A stretch of 64,000 bases of DNA from Pseudobdellovibrionaceae bacterium (GTDB lineage: Bacteria > Bdellovibrionota > Bdellovibrionia > Bdellovibrionales > UBA1609). Of the stretch, positions 17,211 to 25,466 are shown piece by piece (the first letter of the stretch is position 1; each line of letters begins with the position of its first letter). The translations under genes and the position numbers were made by a program. The notes under the pieces are model-generated. The model did no database searches, was not told where the DNA came from, and was given only the letters and a program-made list of their open reading frames with translations. The stretch spans positions 496,001 to 560,000 of the forward strand of contig CP060220.1 of NCBI GenBank assembly GCA_023898385.1. The letters run 5' to 3'.

Positions 17211-17897
17211 TTAAGAAAAATATTTGGCAATAGAGGCCAGATCTTCTTCGATGTCAGAGTTAACCAGGTAGGCAAAGCTATCTAAAATAACGATGGCATT
17301 TTTACCAGCATCCTTTTGGGTGGCCACTCGTAGACGCTCGAGGATGCCGAGGTTCACATGGTGGGCGGCATCGTAGTGGCGCGGTAGGTTTTTTAGCTCA
17401 AAATCAGGAGCCTCTCCGCGTTTCATCGCAAAATACTGGCCCAACAAATAATGAGACGTGGCCCGAACCAAGGTTTCATTGACATCAGAAAAGGGCAAAT
17501 GAAAGCGAGCCATGGATCTAAAAAATCCCATATTTGGGCAGCCACTTGTGGCCATCACAAGGCCCAAAATAGATTGCATGCCCACTTGTAACGACGTCTT
17601 TTTGGCGTAGTGACGCTCGTTACAGGTAACAACCACGCGAGAGGTTTCGTGCGATACCTTGTCCCTAAAAGCATGAATCACGGGGAGTAGGTTTTTAGCC
17701 ACCGGGCAGGTGGGATTGTCTTCAGAGCTTAAGGGGCAGTGCGAGCATTTTTCAAAATCAAGATTAGTCCACTCAGGCAGAGGTTCTGAAATTTTGTTGA
17801 TCACAGTCAGTGAATCGTCATTAATTTCATAGGAGAAGGTAAACGAATCTCCATTATCACTTTCAAAGTGATATTTAAACTTTACTGTGTCGCTCAT
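17211..17897 (-). CDS. Conserved hypothetical protein with CxxCP...CPVA motif (DUF6901-like)
   Basis: A 228-residue soluble protein without a signal peptide. The N-terminal 50 residues form beta-strands (FKYHFESDNGDSFTFSYEI). Then comes a cysteine cluster, KCSHCPLSSEDNPTCPVAKN, followed by a helical C-terminal half with TSGCPNMGF and YLLGQYFAMKRG. The cluster resembles the uncharacterised family that I recall as DUF6901. The name is from memory and would need a profile search. The conserved cysteines could hold a metal. The gene is monocistronic, with its stop 4 bp from the convergent gene at 16940-17206. Confidence 0.7.
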   Translation of the reverse strand: MSDTVKFKYHFESDNGDSFTFSYEINDDSLTVINKISEPLPEWTNLDFEKCSHCPLSSEDNPTCPVAKNLLPVIHAFRDKVSHETSRVVVTCNERHYAKKTSLQVGMQSILGLVMATSGCPNMGFFRSMARFHLPFSDVNETLVRATSHYLLGQYFAMKRGEAPDFELKNLPRHYDAAHHVNLGILERLRVATQKDAGKNAIVILDSFAYLVNSDIEEDLASIAKYFS

Positions 17898-18157
17898 ACC
17901 AGGGGGCTCGCTTTAAATTGGTAATGATTTGCAGCAATGTTTTCTAGAATGCATCTAGAGTCTCATCTTGATTAAGAATCCCATATATTTCACAAGTTGA
18001 TAGCTGGCTAAAGGTAGGGTTTTTTGAAAAACAGCAAACAAGTTTGACGAATTCCCCGCAGTTTGAGGGGGATCGCCGAAGAAATATTTCTACATCATCA
18101 AGTAACACATGTAGTCATGTATCGAATTGAAAAGCGTCGCAGCCATTTCGTATCAAA

Positions 18158-18226
18158 ACAATCCGCGATGAAAGTCCAGAAAGACTGGCAAAAGGTCTAG
18201 GTATCAAACAGCCAAGAACAAGTTGA
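18158..18226 (+). pseudogene. Possible remnant of an XRE-type helix-turn-helix gene
   Basis: Within the 473-bp gap 17898-18370, this short frame reads TIRDESPERLAKGLGIKQPR before a stop, very like the recognition part of an XRE repressor. No start, N-terminus or full domain is present. The rest of the gap shows nothing I can identify apart from the ribosome-binding site before 18371. This is a weak call based on about 20 codons. Confidence 0.25.
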
Positions 18227-18370
18227 CGATAAAACCGAGTTTCCTCCCGCTTTTGCGCTCCTGTGGCGGAATAGCGGTTGCAATGAATCATCATTGAATC
18301 GTCCTCGGCTAGCGTTTCAAGGAAGAGGCGTGGCGGACAAGGACAAAAATTTTAAAATGTGGGGGAACTT

Positions 18371-19069
18371 ATGAAAGGAACAAAGATTAAATTCATCGCT
18401 TTGGCATTGTTATTGGGTGCCGGCCTTAGTGGATGTCAAAACTATATGGAACCCATTTCTGAAAATCCAGTGACCACAGGTTCAGAGGCTATGGACGTGG
18501 ACCTGGGCTTGGACGCGGTGAATGCTGAAGCCCTCAGTCTTGAGGCTTCCATTGAAGCGAGTGTTTCAGAAATAGACGGCATCACCAACTCAGATGCCTT
18601 CAAAGTGAACTTCGGGAGCATCACCAGCATATTGTTGGGCGATATGCAGACCAGTTTGCGTGATGTTCTTGGGCAACTAAATACGCGACTGGATAAAGCG
18701 CGAACAGCTATTGATAAAGCTCGCATTAAAATAGATAGTCGATTGGCGATGCTTTCGCCAGACAATCCGGCTCACCAATTGGCTCTTTCACAAATAGCAG
18801 ATCTTAATGATCGATTGGATCATTTAGAAGCTAAAGTGGACGCTGCTGTTGGGCGAGTAAAAAACAAAGCCGGAAAACTCATCGTAAAAATCGATGATGT
18901 GATTAAGAAGGTAAAAAGAAATCCCATTTTGAATCTTCTTTTGCGCGTGGCTTTATCACAATTTCGCGGTGGCGTGGCCGGCATTTTTATCGATCTTTTG
19001 GGTTTTGGCCCAGATGGATCTGATAGCGGCTTGGGTGATCTAGTTGGTTTATTGCCGCAAGAAGTATAA
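18371..19069 (+). CDS. Coiled-coil lipoprotein of unknown function
   Basis: A 232-residue lipoprotein (lipobox LSGC at about residues 16-19) whose mature part is almost all helix. A central heptad region (LGQLNTRLDKARTAIDKAR, LNDRLDHLEAKVDAAVGRV) predicts a long coiled coil. It ends in a Gly/Asp-rich tail (GFGPDGSDSGLGDLVGLL). The start at 18371 is chosen over GTG 18359 because GGGGGAA lies 6 bp upstream. The family is not recognised. An envelope-spanning or scaffolding role is inferred only from the helices and the lipid anchor. Confidence 0.75.
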   Translation: MKGTKIKFIALALLLGAGLSGCQNYMEPISENPVTTGSEAMDVDLGLDAVNAEALSLEASIEASVSEIDGITNSDAFKVNFGSITSILLGDMQTSLRDVLGQLNTRLDKARTAIDKARIKIDSRLAMLSPDNPAHQLALSQIADLNDRLDHLEAKVDAAVGRVKNKAGKLIVKIDDVIKKVKRNPILNLLLRVALSQFRGGVAGIFIDLLGFGPDGSDSGLGDLVGLLPQEV

Positions 19070-19082
19070 ATTAATTAATAGG

Positions 19083-19114
19083 GGGCCTGATTTTCAAATG
19101 TGAAAAGCGGGCCC
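19083..19114. terminator. Hairpin between convergent genes
   Basis: The sequence gggcctgattttca pairs with tgaaaagcgggccc at 12 of 14 positions around a 4-nt loop. It lies between the stops of the coiled-coil lipoprotein (+) and the hydrolase (-), so it probably serves both. The T-run is poor on the + side. Confidence 0.5.
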
Positions 19115-19143
19115 TTCACCTCGTCACGAGTATTTTTAATCTG

Positions 19144-19992
19144 CTAAGATTCTGCGCCCAAATGAATTTCAATGTCTTTTAACATTTTTTTCCACTGCTC
19201 GGGGCCCACTGATTTTTCGTCAATAATTAAATGGTGATATTTTCCCTTAAGCGACGAGCCATCGTTGCTGACAGGGACGGTTTTCCAGCGCTTGAGTGAA
19301 TGGGCGGAAATAAATTTTTTAAGTTTTTCAAAGCTGACTAGTTCATCCTTAGGGTCAATAAATACCAAAGTGGATACATCAAGCTCTTGAGGTCTGGCTT
19401 TTTGCTCCACTTCATCAACAAGGGCAAATAGGGCTTTATAAGCGGCGACACTGGTGCCAAGTTGAGCTTGATACGATTCAGGCGACCAGCTCTTTAAAAT
19501 ATAGTCATCTCCAAAAAGACCAAACATCTTCACCCATCGGGTAAAAAACTTCGGTGTAATAGCTGGGGCTAAAAGCACCATTTTATCAAACCGAATTTGT
19601 TTCTGCGGATTTTTTTCTAGCTGCAGGCTTAGACCAATAAGCGCCCCCAGCGAGTTACCCACAAAATACAAAGGGACCTGGTCTTTTGCCGCTCGGCTTT
19701 TTGCAGCGGAGTAGAATTCAAAAAATGACTCTGTCCATTGAGCGCGAGTGACGGTCTTCATGTTGTTTAAAGGCCCAAAGTGGCCCGGCAGACTCACCCG
19801 GTAGGCGGCAATTTTTATTTCAGCCAAGGCCTGAGCCAAAGAGTCCATGCCGGAAGGTTTAGAGTTCAGACCATGCACAACAAGGGCAATGGCCATTGGC
19901 GAGCCGTGTGGTTCAAACCACTGATTGCCATCGGCTTTGGCAAAAAGGCCATGGACAAAAATAAGGGCTAGCGCAAGGGCGAATCGGAGCAT
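19144..19992 (-). CDS. Secreted alpha/beta hydrolase
   Basis: A 282-residue protein with a signal peptide (MLRFALALALIFVHGLFA). The alpha/beta hydrolase core shows ALVVHGLN (oxyanion-hole HG), the nucleophile elbow FVGNSLGALIG (Ser at about residue 112), a likely acid in FIDPKDELV (about 208) and a likely base in YHHLIID (about 253). The family covers lysophospholipases and esterases, and the substrate cannot be read from sequence. Its start overlaps the 3' end of ttcA by 25 bp, so it is translated from the same message. The pairing with a tRNA-modifying enzyme looks like simple operon sharing. Confidence 0.8.
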   Translation of the reverse strand: MLRFALALALIFVHGLFAKADGNQWFEPHGSPMAIALVVHGLNSKPSGMDSLAQALAEIKIAAYRVSLPGHFGPLNNMKTVTRAQWTESFFEFYSAAKSRAAKDQVPLYFVGNSLGALIGLSLQLEKNPQKQIRFDKMVLLAPAITPKFFTRWVKMFGLFGDDYILKSWSPESYQAQLGTSVAAYKALFALVDEVEQKARPQELDVSTLVFIDPKDELVSFEKLKKFISAHSLKRWKTVPVSNDGSSLKGKYHHLIIDEKSVGPEQWKKMLKDIEIHLGAES

Positions 19993-20798
19993 AACGACGA
20001 CTCACTTTCGCTCATTGGCACAAGGTCAGCAAAGCCAAATAACTGAGTGTCGGCCAAGTGAGAGGGAACCACATTTTTTAAGCTGCGCAAGATTTGATCC
20101 AAGCGGCCGGGGGTGGCGCTTTCCCATTGTTGCAGCATTTTTTTGATCACCTTTCGTTGCAGATTCTCCTGCGAGCCGCAAAGGTTACAGGGAATAATGG
20201 GAAATTGCCGCGACTCTGCAAACTGAGCAATCAACGGCTCGGGGCAATAGGCGAGGGGCCGAATCAAGATATGTTTTCCATCGTCACTTCGAAGTTTTGG
20301 CGGCATAGTTTTTAATTTGCCGGCATAAAACATATTTAAAAATAATGTTTCCAGTAGATCTTCGCAGTGATGTCCCAACGCAATCTTAGTTGCGCCAATT
20401 TTTTCAGCAAACCCATAGAGGATTCCTCGGCGCAAACGCGAGCACAGAGAGCACATGGTTTTACCTGCAGGGATGTTTTCTTTCACCACACTGTAAGTGT
20501 CGCGCTCCAGTATGTGGTACTCGATGCCCAACTGCTCGAGGTACCGCGGCAGAATATCAGCTGGATAATCGGGTTGTTTTTGATCCAGGTTAACCGCCAC
20601 CAGACTAAATTGGACGGGTGCTTTTTTCTGCAGAGTTCGCAAGATATCTAAAAGGCTGTAAGAGTCTTTGCCACCCGAAAGACAAACCATCACCCGATCG
20701 CCCTCAGTGATCATGGCATAATCTTTAATAGCTTCCCCAACCAGATGCCTGAGACGCTTTTCAATACCTAAATGTGAAGCAAGAGTTTCTGTTTGCAT
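19968..20798 (-). CDS. ttcA: tRNA 2-thiocytidine(32) synthetase TtcA
   Basis: A 276-residue cytoplasmic enzyme that thiolates cytidine 32 of certain tRNAs using ATP and an iron-sulfur cluster. Signature parts are the PP-loop CLSGGKDSYSLLD (residues about 34-46), the CSLCSRLRRG motif (about 115) and the CNLCGSQ motif (about 204), which together supply the cluster cysteines, plus the GHHCEDLLETLFLNMFY segment. Length and order match TtcA well. The downstream hydrolase overlaps its end. Upstream, the divergent promoter region contains the large hairpin element at 20873-21071, which could influence expression. Confidence 0.93.
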   Translation of the reverse strand: MQTETLASHLGIEKRLRHLVGEAIKDYAMITEGDRVMVCLSGGKDSYSLLDILRTLQKKAPVQFSLVAVNLDQKQPDYPADILPRYLEQLGIEYHILERDTYSVVKENIPAGKTMCSLCSRLRRGILYGFAEKIGATKIALGHHCEDLLETLFLNMFYAGKLKTMPPKLRSDDGKHILIRPLAYCPEPLIAQFAESRQFPIIPCNLCGSQENLQRKVIKKMLQQWESATPGRLDQILRSLKNVVPSHLADTQLFGFADLVPMSESESSLCSDSPLR

Positions 20799-20872
20799 GC
20801 CCGGCTATCCATATCGCTGAGTGTGCGTTGAGTCAATTGGCGTCACAAGGAGGATGTGATACACCGGAGACC

Positions 20873-21071
20873 GAACTTCAGCCCCCCGCGCCGACCGAAG
20901 ACCCAAGCCCGAGGGAGTCCCGCGGGTCCTGCGCTCGCGTTGTGCATGGCGTATCCGGGTTGCGGCACGCTAGTGACGCAATCCGAAGACGACATGCGGC
21001 CAAAAGCGACAGCGGGACCCGCGGGACTCCCTCGGGCTTGGGTCTTCGGTCGGCGCGGGGGGCTGGAGTTC
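20873..21071 (+). mobile_element. Giant hairpin element A: 57-bp inverted arms around a 61-nt conserved structured core
   Basis: Arms 20873-20929 and 21015-21071 are inverted copies with one mismatch in 57. They are GC-rich, beginning gaacttcagccccccgcg. Between them lies a core (20941-21001) that recurs, reversed, in element B (61509-61569) with three differences. The arms of A and B are unrelated in sequence. The core itself folds: GCATG/CATGC, CGGGTTGCG/CGCAATCCG and CAC/GTG closed by a GCTA loop. It sits between divergent genes (ttcA and the barrel gene at 21124), so it is not a terminator of either. Short frames across it share CMAYPGCGT and QSEDDMRP, but this probably follows from the nucleotide conservation. 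The type 'mobile element' is inferred from the repeat behaviour. Confidence 0.75.
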
Positions 21072-21123
21072 TAGAGTTTGATTTGGATCTGGTGGTGTGA
21101 GGGCCAAAGAAAGGTTGGTGTTT

Positions 21124-21612
21124 ATGTTGATTCGTCGGGTGTTGGTGTTCTTTTTAATGTTTAGTTCGTTGTCTTTTTCATCAACGGGGCATGCGGTTTA
21201 TACCTCGGTGCAGGGGCGAGCCGGTGATGTGGGGCTTGGTCTTTTGATTGGTGTGCCTGCGGCTATTAGCGGAAAATATTGGCTGCAGTCAGATCGGTTT
21301 ATTGATGGAGCCTTGAGTTGGAACAGCTTAGATAGTGGTTGGTTTTATGTTCATAGCACTTATTTGTGGAATCGTCGGGACGTGCTACTGATAGATGACG
21401 TGAAACTTGATATTTATTATGGAGTCGGCGGAGCGTTTTATCAAAACTTTGATGGTGACACCCATCTGGGGGTGAGAACTCCGGTGGGGGCGAGTTATCG
21501 CTGGAAGAATCCTTCCATTGAGGCGTTTGCCGAATTGGATTTGACAGTCCATTTGACACCTGGGCTTGGCATTGCTCCTGGACTTGGCGTTGGTGCCCGC
21601 TACTTTTTCTAA
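21124..21612 (+). CDS. Small outer-membrane beta-barrel protein
   Basis: A 162-residue protein with a signal peptide (MLIRRVLVFFLMFSSLSF) and alternating strands (DGALSWNSLDSGWFYVHSTY, LDIYYGVGGAFYQ, PSIEAFAELDLTVHL) ending GVGARYFF. This is a typical barrel with a C-terminal aromatic. The start at 21124 is preferred; GTG at 21097 is also in frame but would place charged residues before the signal. AAAGAAAGG lies upstream. No named family is recognised. The dihydrouridine-synthase gene starts inside its 3' end, so the two are co-transcribed. Confidence 0.75.
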   Translation: MLIRRVLVFFLMFSSLSFSSTGHAVYTSVQGRAGDVGLGLLIGVPAAISGKYWLQSDRFIDGALSWNSLDSGWFYVHSTYLWNRRDVLLIDDVKLDIYYGVGGAFYQNFDGDTHLGVRTPVGASYRWKNPSIEAFAELDLTVHLTPGLGIAPGLGVGARYFF

Positions 21613-22636
21613 GCTGGGAGTCAACTTCCCTGTATTTCTAGCTCCCATGGTGGGGCTCTCTCACGTGGCCATGCGTGGCCTGGTTCGTCGCTACATGCCG
21701 GAGGGGGCTGTGACTCTATGGCCCACTGAGATGCTCAATAGTCGCCGCCTGCCGCTGCAAAAAGTGGGAGAAACTCCTGAAACATTAAAGTCTGATGGCG
21801 AAACCCATTTAATGCCGCAAATTTTGGGCAATGATGAAGACAACATCTCGCGATCCCTTAGAAAACTCGAGCCTTGGGGTGCCGTGGGTGTGGATATCAA
21901 CATGGGCTGTCCCGTTCAAAAGGCACTCAAACATAACTACGGTGTGGCCTTAATGGGAGATGCCGACTATGCCGCAAAAGTGGTGGCGATGACGGTGAAA
22001 CATTCAAAGGGTCCCGTGTCGGTCAAGTTGCGTGCCGGTGATCAGGGCGATTTCAACTATTTGTCAAAATTTTCTCAAGGGCTGGTGGATGCTGGGGCCG
22101 CTTGGCTTTGCCTTCATCCTCGAACAGCGGGTCAAAAACGACGGGGTAATGCCGACTGGTCGCAAATCGCTGAGCTTAAAAAAAGTATTTCAGTGCCTAT
22201 TATTGGTAATGGAGATGTGCAGGTGGCAGAAGATGCTCTACAGATGTTTGAGCAAACTGGATGCGATGGCGTGATGATTGGACGAGCCCTTACTGCAAGG
22301 CCGTGGATGCTATGGCAATTGGGCGCGAAATGGGGATGGCCCAATCCGCCAGGGTTTAGTGGGGATCCACCCAAAACCGGCGAAGAAGAAGCGCAGGCTT
22401 ATGGTGAAGCCTTAAAATTTTTATTGAATGAACATCAAAAATACTTCGCTGAAAGTTTGGGCTTAAGAAAATTTTTGTTTTTTGTAAAAGTGAGCTCGCC
22501 GTGGTTAAACTTTGGTCATCCTCTGTTTGCCAAAGTCAGTGGTTGTAAAACCTATGTCCAGGCGGCCGAAATATTAAATGAATTTTTTAAATCTTCACAG
22601 TTGCGAATGACCGATAAAACAAATCTGCGTTACTAG
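21593..22636 (+). CDS. dus: tRNA-dihydrouridine synthase
   Basis: An FMN enzyme that reduces uridines in tRNA D-loops with NADPH. Family marks are FLAPMVGLSHVAMR near the N-terminus, TEMLNSRRL, PQILGN, the catalytic-cysteine motif DINMGCPVQK (Cys at about residue 105), VSVKLRAG, LCLHPRTAGQ with GNADW, IIGNGDV and CDGVMIGRAL. About 347 residues, normal for Dus. The start is uncertain: no ATG precedes the conserved APM motif. GTG at 21593 is the choice here, and TTG codons at 21566-21590 are alternatives. All overlap the previous gene. Which Dus subgroup (A, B or C) it belongs to is not decided. Confidence 0.88.
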   Translation: MPATFSKLGVNFPVFLAPMVGLSHVAMRGLVRRYMPEGAVTLWPTEMLNSRRLPLQKVGETPETLKSDGETHLMPQILGNDEDNISRSLRKLEPWGAVGVDINMGCPVQKALKHNYGVALMGDADYAAKVVAMTVKHSKGPVSVKLRAGDQGDFNYLSKFSQGLVDAGAAWLCLHPRTAGQKRRGNADWSQIAELKKSISVPIIGNGDVQVAEDALQMFEQTGCDGVMIGRALTARPWMLWQLGAKWGWPNPPGFSGDPPKTGEEEAQAYGEALKFLLNEHQKYFAESLGLRKFLFFVKVSSPWLNFGHPLFAKVSGCKTYVQAAEILNEFFKSSQLRMTDKTNLRY

Positions 22637-22650
22637 ATGTAAAAAAAAAA

Positions 22651-22675
22651 CGGGGGTTCCCAAAAGGGGCCCCCG
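22651..22675 (-). terminator. Rho-independent terminator
   Basis: The GC-rich hairpin cggggg..ccc / gggg.ccccc has an AAAA loop and is flanked on the left by ten A residues (22641-22650). On the minus strand this reads as a hairpin followed by a T-run, directly after the stop of the metzincin gene (22683). It may also stop the dus transcript from the other side. Confidence 0.8.
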
Positions 22676-22682
22676 AGGTCGT

Positions 22683-25319
22683 TTACTGCAGATGCGGGAG
22701 CAATGATTTTTGTTGCATCACCCACTGCCGCAAGGGTCGTGATAGCTCGCCCTCTTTGATGTCTTTAAAGTTTTCGCCCACGCCGTGCTCAATGATTTTC
22801 ACATAAAGAGATTGAATGCGCTGCCTTGATTCATAGGACCAGTCCACAAGATCCCCTTTTTGTGAAGTCAAAAGCTGGGCTGCCACGGTTCGGGTCTCAA
22901 GGTCATAGGTAAAAGTGGGTGGCACCCATTTTTTGGGTTTGTCCTCTTCACCTTCTTTTTTGGCCTCATCGCTTTCGGACGATTCCTTCATTTCGCTGGC
23001 TATTTCTGAAAGCAATTCGGTCGGGACTCCCGCAGTGAGAACAGCTTCGACCATGTTTCCAAGATGACTTTCGATGGCGTAAAGTGAAGATGGCTCCACA
23101 AATTCAGAAGCCCCAGCTAAACCTTTAAGCTGTGCCTTTACGAGACCCTCTTCGATGGCCGCGAAATATTTTTCGGCAGTATCCCTGATGAGAGCCAAAT
23201 CGGACTCTGTTAGAGTGTATGACTCGCCATTGCCACCCACACCTTGAATCACCCCAGGCCGAGACAAATAGTCTTCAAGGGCGGCGGTGAGACCTTCAGC
23301 AATAGGGAGGTCCGAACTGGATGTGTTGGGCAGGTATTTAAATAATATGGCTTCAACGCCACCGTTTTTGTTGGTGAATTTTCTCACTTGTTCAAAGCGC
23401 ATAGCATTCACTTCGTCCAAGTTGAGAGCGCCTACTGCAGGAAACTGCCTTTCAATTTGAATGGACTGCACACCTTCAGAATACCAACTGGCCGCACTCA
23501 CAAGGGGACTTACAAATTGGGAAATAGCGCTTTGTGGGTCCGGTAGAATTTCAGTTAATTCTTTACGGGCCTCTTCATTCAGCGGGGTTTTGGCGCGGAT
23601 GTAGTCCTCTACGAGTCCTTGCGCAATTTTTGTAATGGCAGATTTGCGATTCCAGTTGGCGTACTCCATGGGGTCTGAGCCAGAGTCAAATCGATTGCAA
23701 TCAATATAACTTCCGGCATGGGAGTCAGTACAAAACAAAGTTTCATTGGTCTTCGCCAGAGGCCTGTTGTTGTAGCCCCACTGAATGGCATCATAGTCGT
23801 AGTCCAGTGCATCGGGGCGGTCTTGCATCATGGCACCTGTGATGACATCGTCAGCAAAACCCAAGTAGTCCATCACCGTGCTGGTGAGAGTCACTTGTCG
23901 AAAATGCGGCACTTCACGCGTTAATATATAGTGATAGAAGTGTTCATCACGTTCTTCATTGGTGATATTTGCGGCCAGTGTGCCGGCAAAGTTGTGGCGA
24001 AGCCCCAAGTTGTGACCCACTTCGTGGGCGGTAACCACTCGAACAAAATCTTGTGAGAGTCGGGCTAAGGCTTCATCACTCGCGCCAGACGACAGCGCCG
24101 TTTCTAGCCCATGAATAAGATGTCGACTGAGATCCAAGTGACACAACCGTGCCGTTGGTAAAAATCGATGGCCCACGGTTTTCTCTGGGTTTTTGGCTTC
24201 GTCTTTAAGCCGGCGAAGAAGGCGTCTGGCATCAAGTCGGCCGCCAAAAGCAAATGCACTAGTGAGGTAAGTTTGAGCGTGGAGAATCTCACCCGTGCGT
24301 GGGTCCATCAAGGCATCTGCATAGGCAAAACCAGCATAATCCCACGGAACCCACTGTACAAGGTTATGATGTGCGGCCGGAGCTGTGACTCCGGCCGGAG
24401 CTTCAGCCACTTCAATCACTTCTTTGCCAAAGGCCTTGTTCCAATAGAGGATGCCCTCTTTGACCGCACTCTTATAGTCCTCAGGTGTGTTCGCGCTATA
24501 GTAAAATTGAATCTTTTTTGAGTGGTCAAATCTTGAAATCGGGATGAGGTTTCTTCCAGATCCGTCTTCATAAAAGGGTGGCACTTCAAAAAAGCCAACC
24601 CACTTAAAATCACTGGTGTATTTTGTCGAGAAGTTCGGATTATTTTTGTATGGCGAAATAAAGTATCGAATTTCCACAGAGGGTGCGGTGTTGTTGAGTC
24701 CCAGATCACCCGGTGCAACTTTCAATGCCACACCATTGACCTGTCCGATTTGTCTGATTTCAAGCGTGTTGTTCTCCATTCGAATGGAATCAATAAAGCT
24801 TGTTTGAATCGGCAGTGTTTCATAGGGATCGGGTCTTTGGCCAAAACCAGGGACGTAGTCGCTCGCAAACCAGTTTTCTAGCACGAAGGCTTTGTTCATG
24901 CCTTGGTTAAAATCCAATATAATACTGGTGTCGGTTTCTTCCACGATGGGAATCTCTGCCAAGATCAGCTTCGAAGGAAGATCCTCAGTAACCACATGGC
25001 CTTGAGTGGCTTCCATCAAAAACACAGAGTCGTTGTACTTTTTAAATGCCACCACTCGGCTTTGTAGGCCTTGGCTGGTCGGCGCGCCGGCTTGTGGGAT
25101 CAGCGAGGCTCGCATAAGGTACTCTTTATCAAGTGCCCCTTTATTCAAAACAAGATGGTAGTTTTTGTGGTAAGCCGTCACAACGCCTTGGGCCGAAAAT
25201 GACTCCTCCACCTTTTCTGAGGCCTTCACCGAAGTTGCGGAATTATCACACCCGAGAAGACTCGCTGCGGCAATGAATATTGTACTGATAACAGCTGATA
25301 CAGCTCTTGTATTTTTCAT
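22683..25319 (-). CDS. Large zinc metalloprotease lipoprotein (metzincin type)
   Basis: An 878-residue lipoprotein (lipobox SLLGC at about residue 24). The catalytic motif VTAHEVGHNLGLRHNF (HExxHxxGxxH, residues about 428-440) is followed some 50 residues later by STVMDYLG, a Met-turn; together they mark a metzincin. The long N-terminal beta domain before the catalytic part and the helical tail recall the DUF5117/DUF4953 zinc-dependent metalloproteases. It is expected to face the periplasm or cell surface. An acidic, Lys-rich insert (SESDEAKKEGEEDKPKK) precedes the last strands. A strong GGGGGGAG ribosome-binding site supports the start. Its transcript likely ends at the hairpin 22651-22675. 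Confidence 0.88.
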   Translation of the reverse strand: MKNTRAVSAVISTIFIAAASLLGCDNSATSVKASEKVEESFSAQGVVTAYHKNYHLVLNKGALDKEYLMRASLIPQAGAPTSQGLQSRVVAFKKYNDSVFLMEATQGHVVTEDLPSKLILAEIPIVEETDTSIILDFNQGMNKAFVLENWFASDYVPGFGQRPDPYETLPIQTSFIDSIRMENNTLEIRQIGQVNGVALKVAPGDLGLNNTAPSVEIRYFISPYKNNPNFSTKYTSDFKWVGFFEVPPFYEDGSGRNLIPISRFDHSKKIQFYYSANTPEDYKSAVKEGILYWNKAFGKEVIEVAEAPAGVTAPAAHHNLVQWVPWDYAGFAYADALMDPRTGEILHAQTYLTSAFAFGGRLDARRLLRRLKDEAKNPEKTVGHRFLPTARLCHLDLSRHLIHGLETALSSGASDEALARLSQDFVRVVTAHEVGHNLGLRHNFAGTLAANITNEERDEHFYHYILTREVPHFRQVTLTSTVMDYLGFADDVITGAMMQDRPDALDYDYDAIQWGYNNRPLAKTNETLFCTDSHAGSYIDCNRFDSGSDPMEYANWNRKSAITKIAQGLVEDYIRAKTPLNEEARKELTEILPDPQSAISQFVSPLVSAASWYSEGVQSIQIERQFPAVGALNLDEVNAMRFEQVRKFTNKNGGVEAILFKYLPNTSSSDLPIAEGLTAALEDYLSRPGVIQGVGGNGESYTLTESDLALIRDTAEKYFAAIEEGLVKAQLKGLAGASEFVEPSSLYAIESHLGNMVEAVLTAGVPTELLSEIASEMKESSESDEAKKEGEEDKPKKWVPPTFTYDLETRTVAAQLLTSQKGDLVDWSYESRQRIQSLYVKIIEHGVGENFKDIKEGELSRPLRQWVMQQKSLLPHLQ

Positions 25320-25425
25320 GGACTCCCCCCCGAGAGATTAAAAAACTACCCAAGAGCTAATCAAAACATGAAAATTCTGCAAGATAATGCAGCATGACTC
25401 TAAAATTTATAGGATATTTGCGAGA

Positions 25426-25449
25426 AAGGGCCCACTAAATGGGCGCCTT
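25426..25449 (-). terminator. Terminator-like hairpin after the coiled-coil gene
   Basis: AAGGG.CCCA pairs with TGGG.CGCCTT around a CTAAA loop just downstream (minus strand) of the gene at 25467-26141. Only a short T-run follows on the minus strand, so strength is uncertain. Confidence 0.5.
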
Positions 25450-25466
25450 CCTTATATATTTTATAA

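Noticed and set aside
20774..21100. Open frames across element A (including 20856-21074)
   Set aside because: They run through arms that are unrelated between elements. Only the core peptide is shared, and the core differences are all non-synonymous. Structure explains the conservation better than protein.
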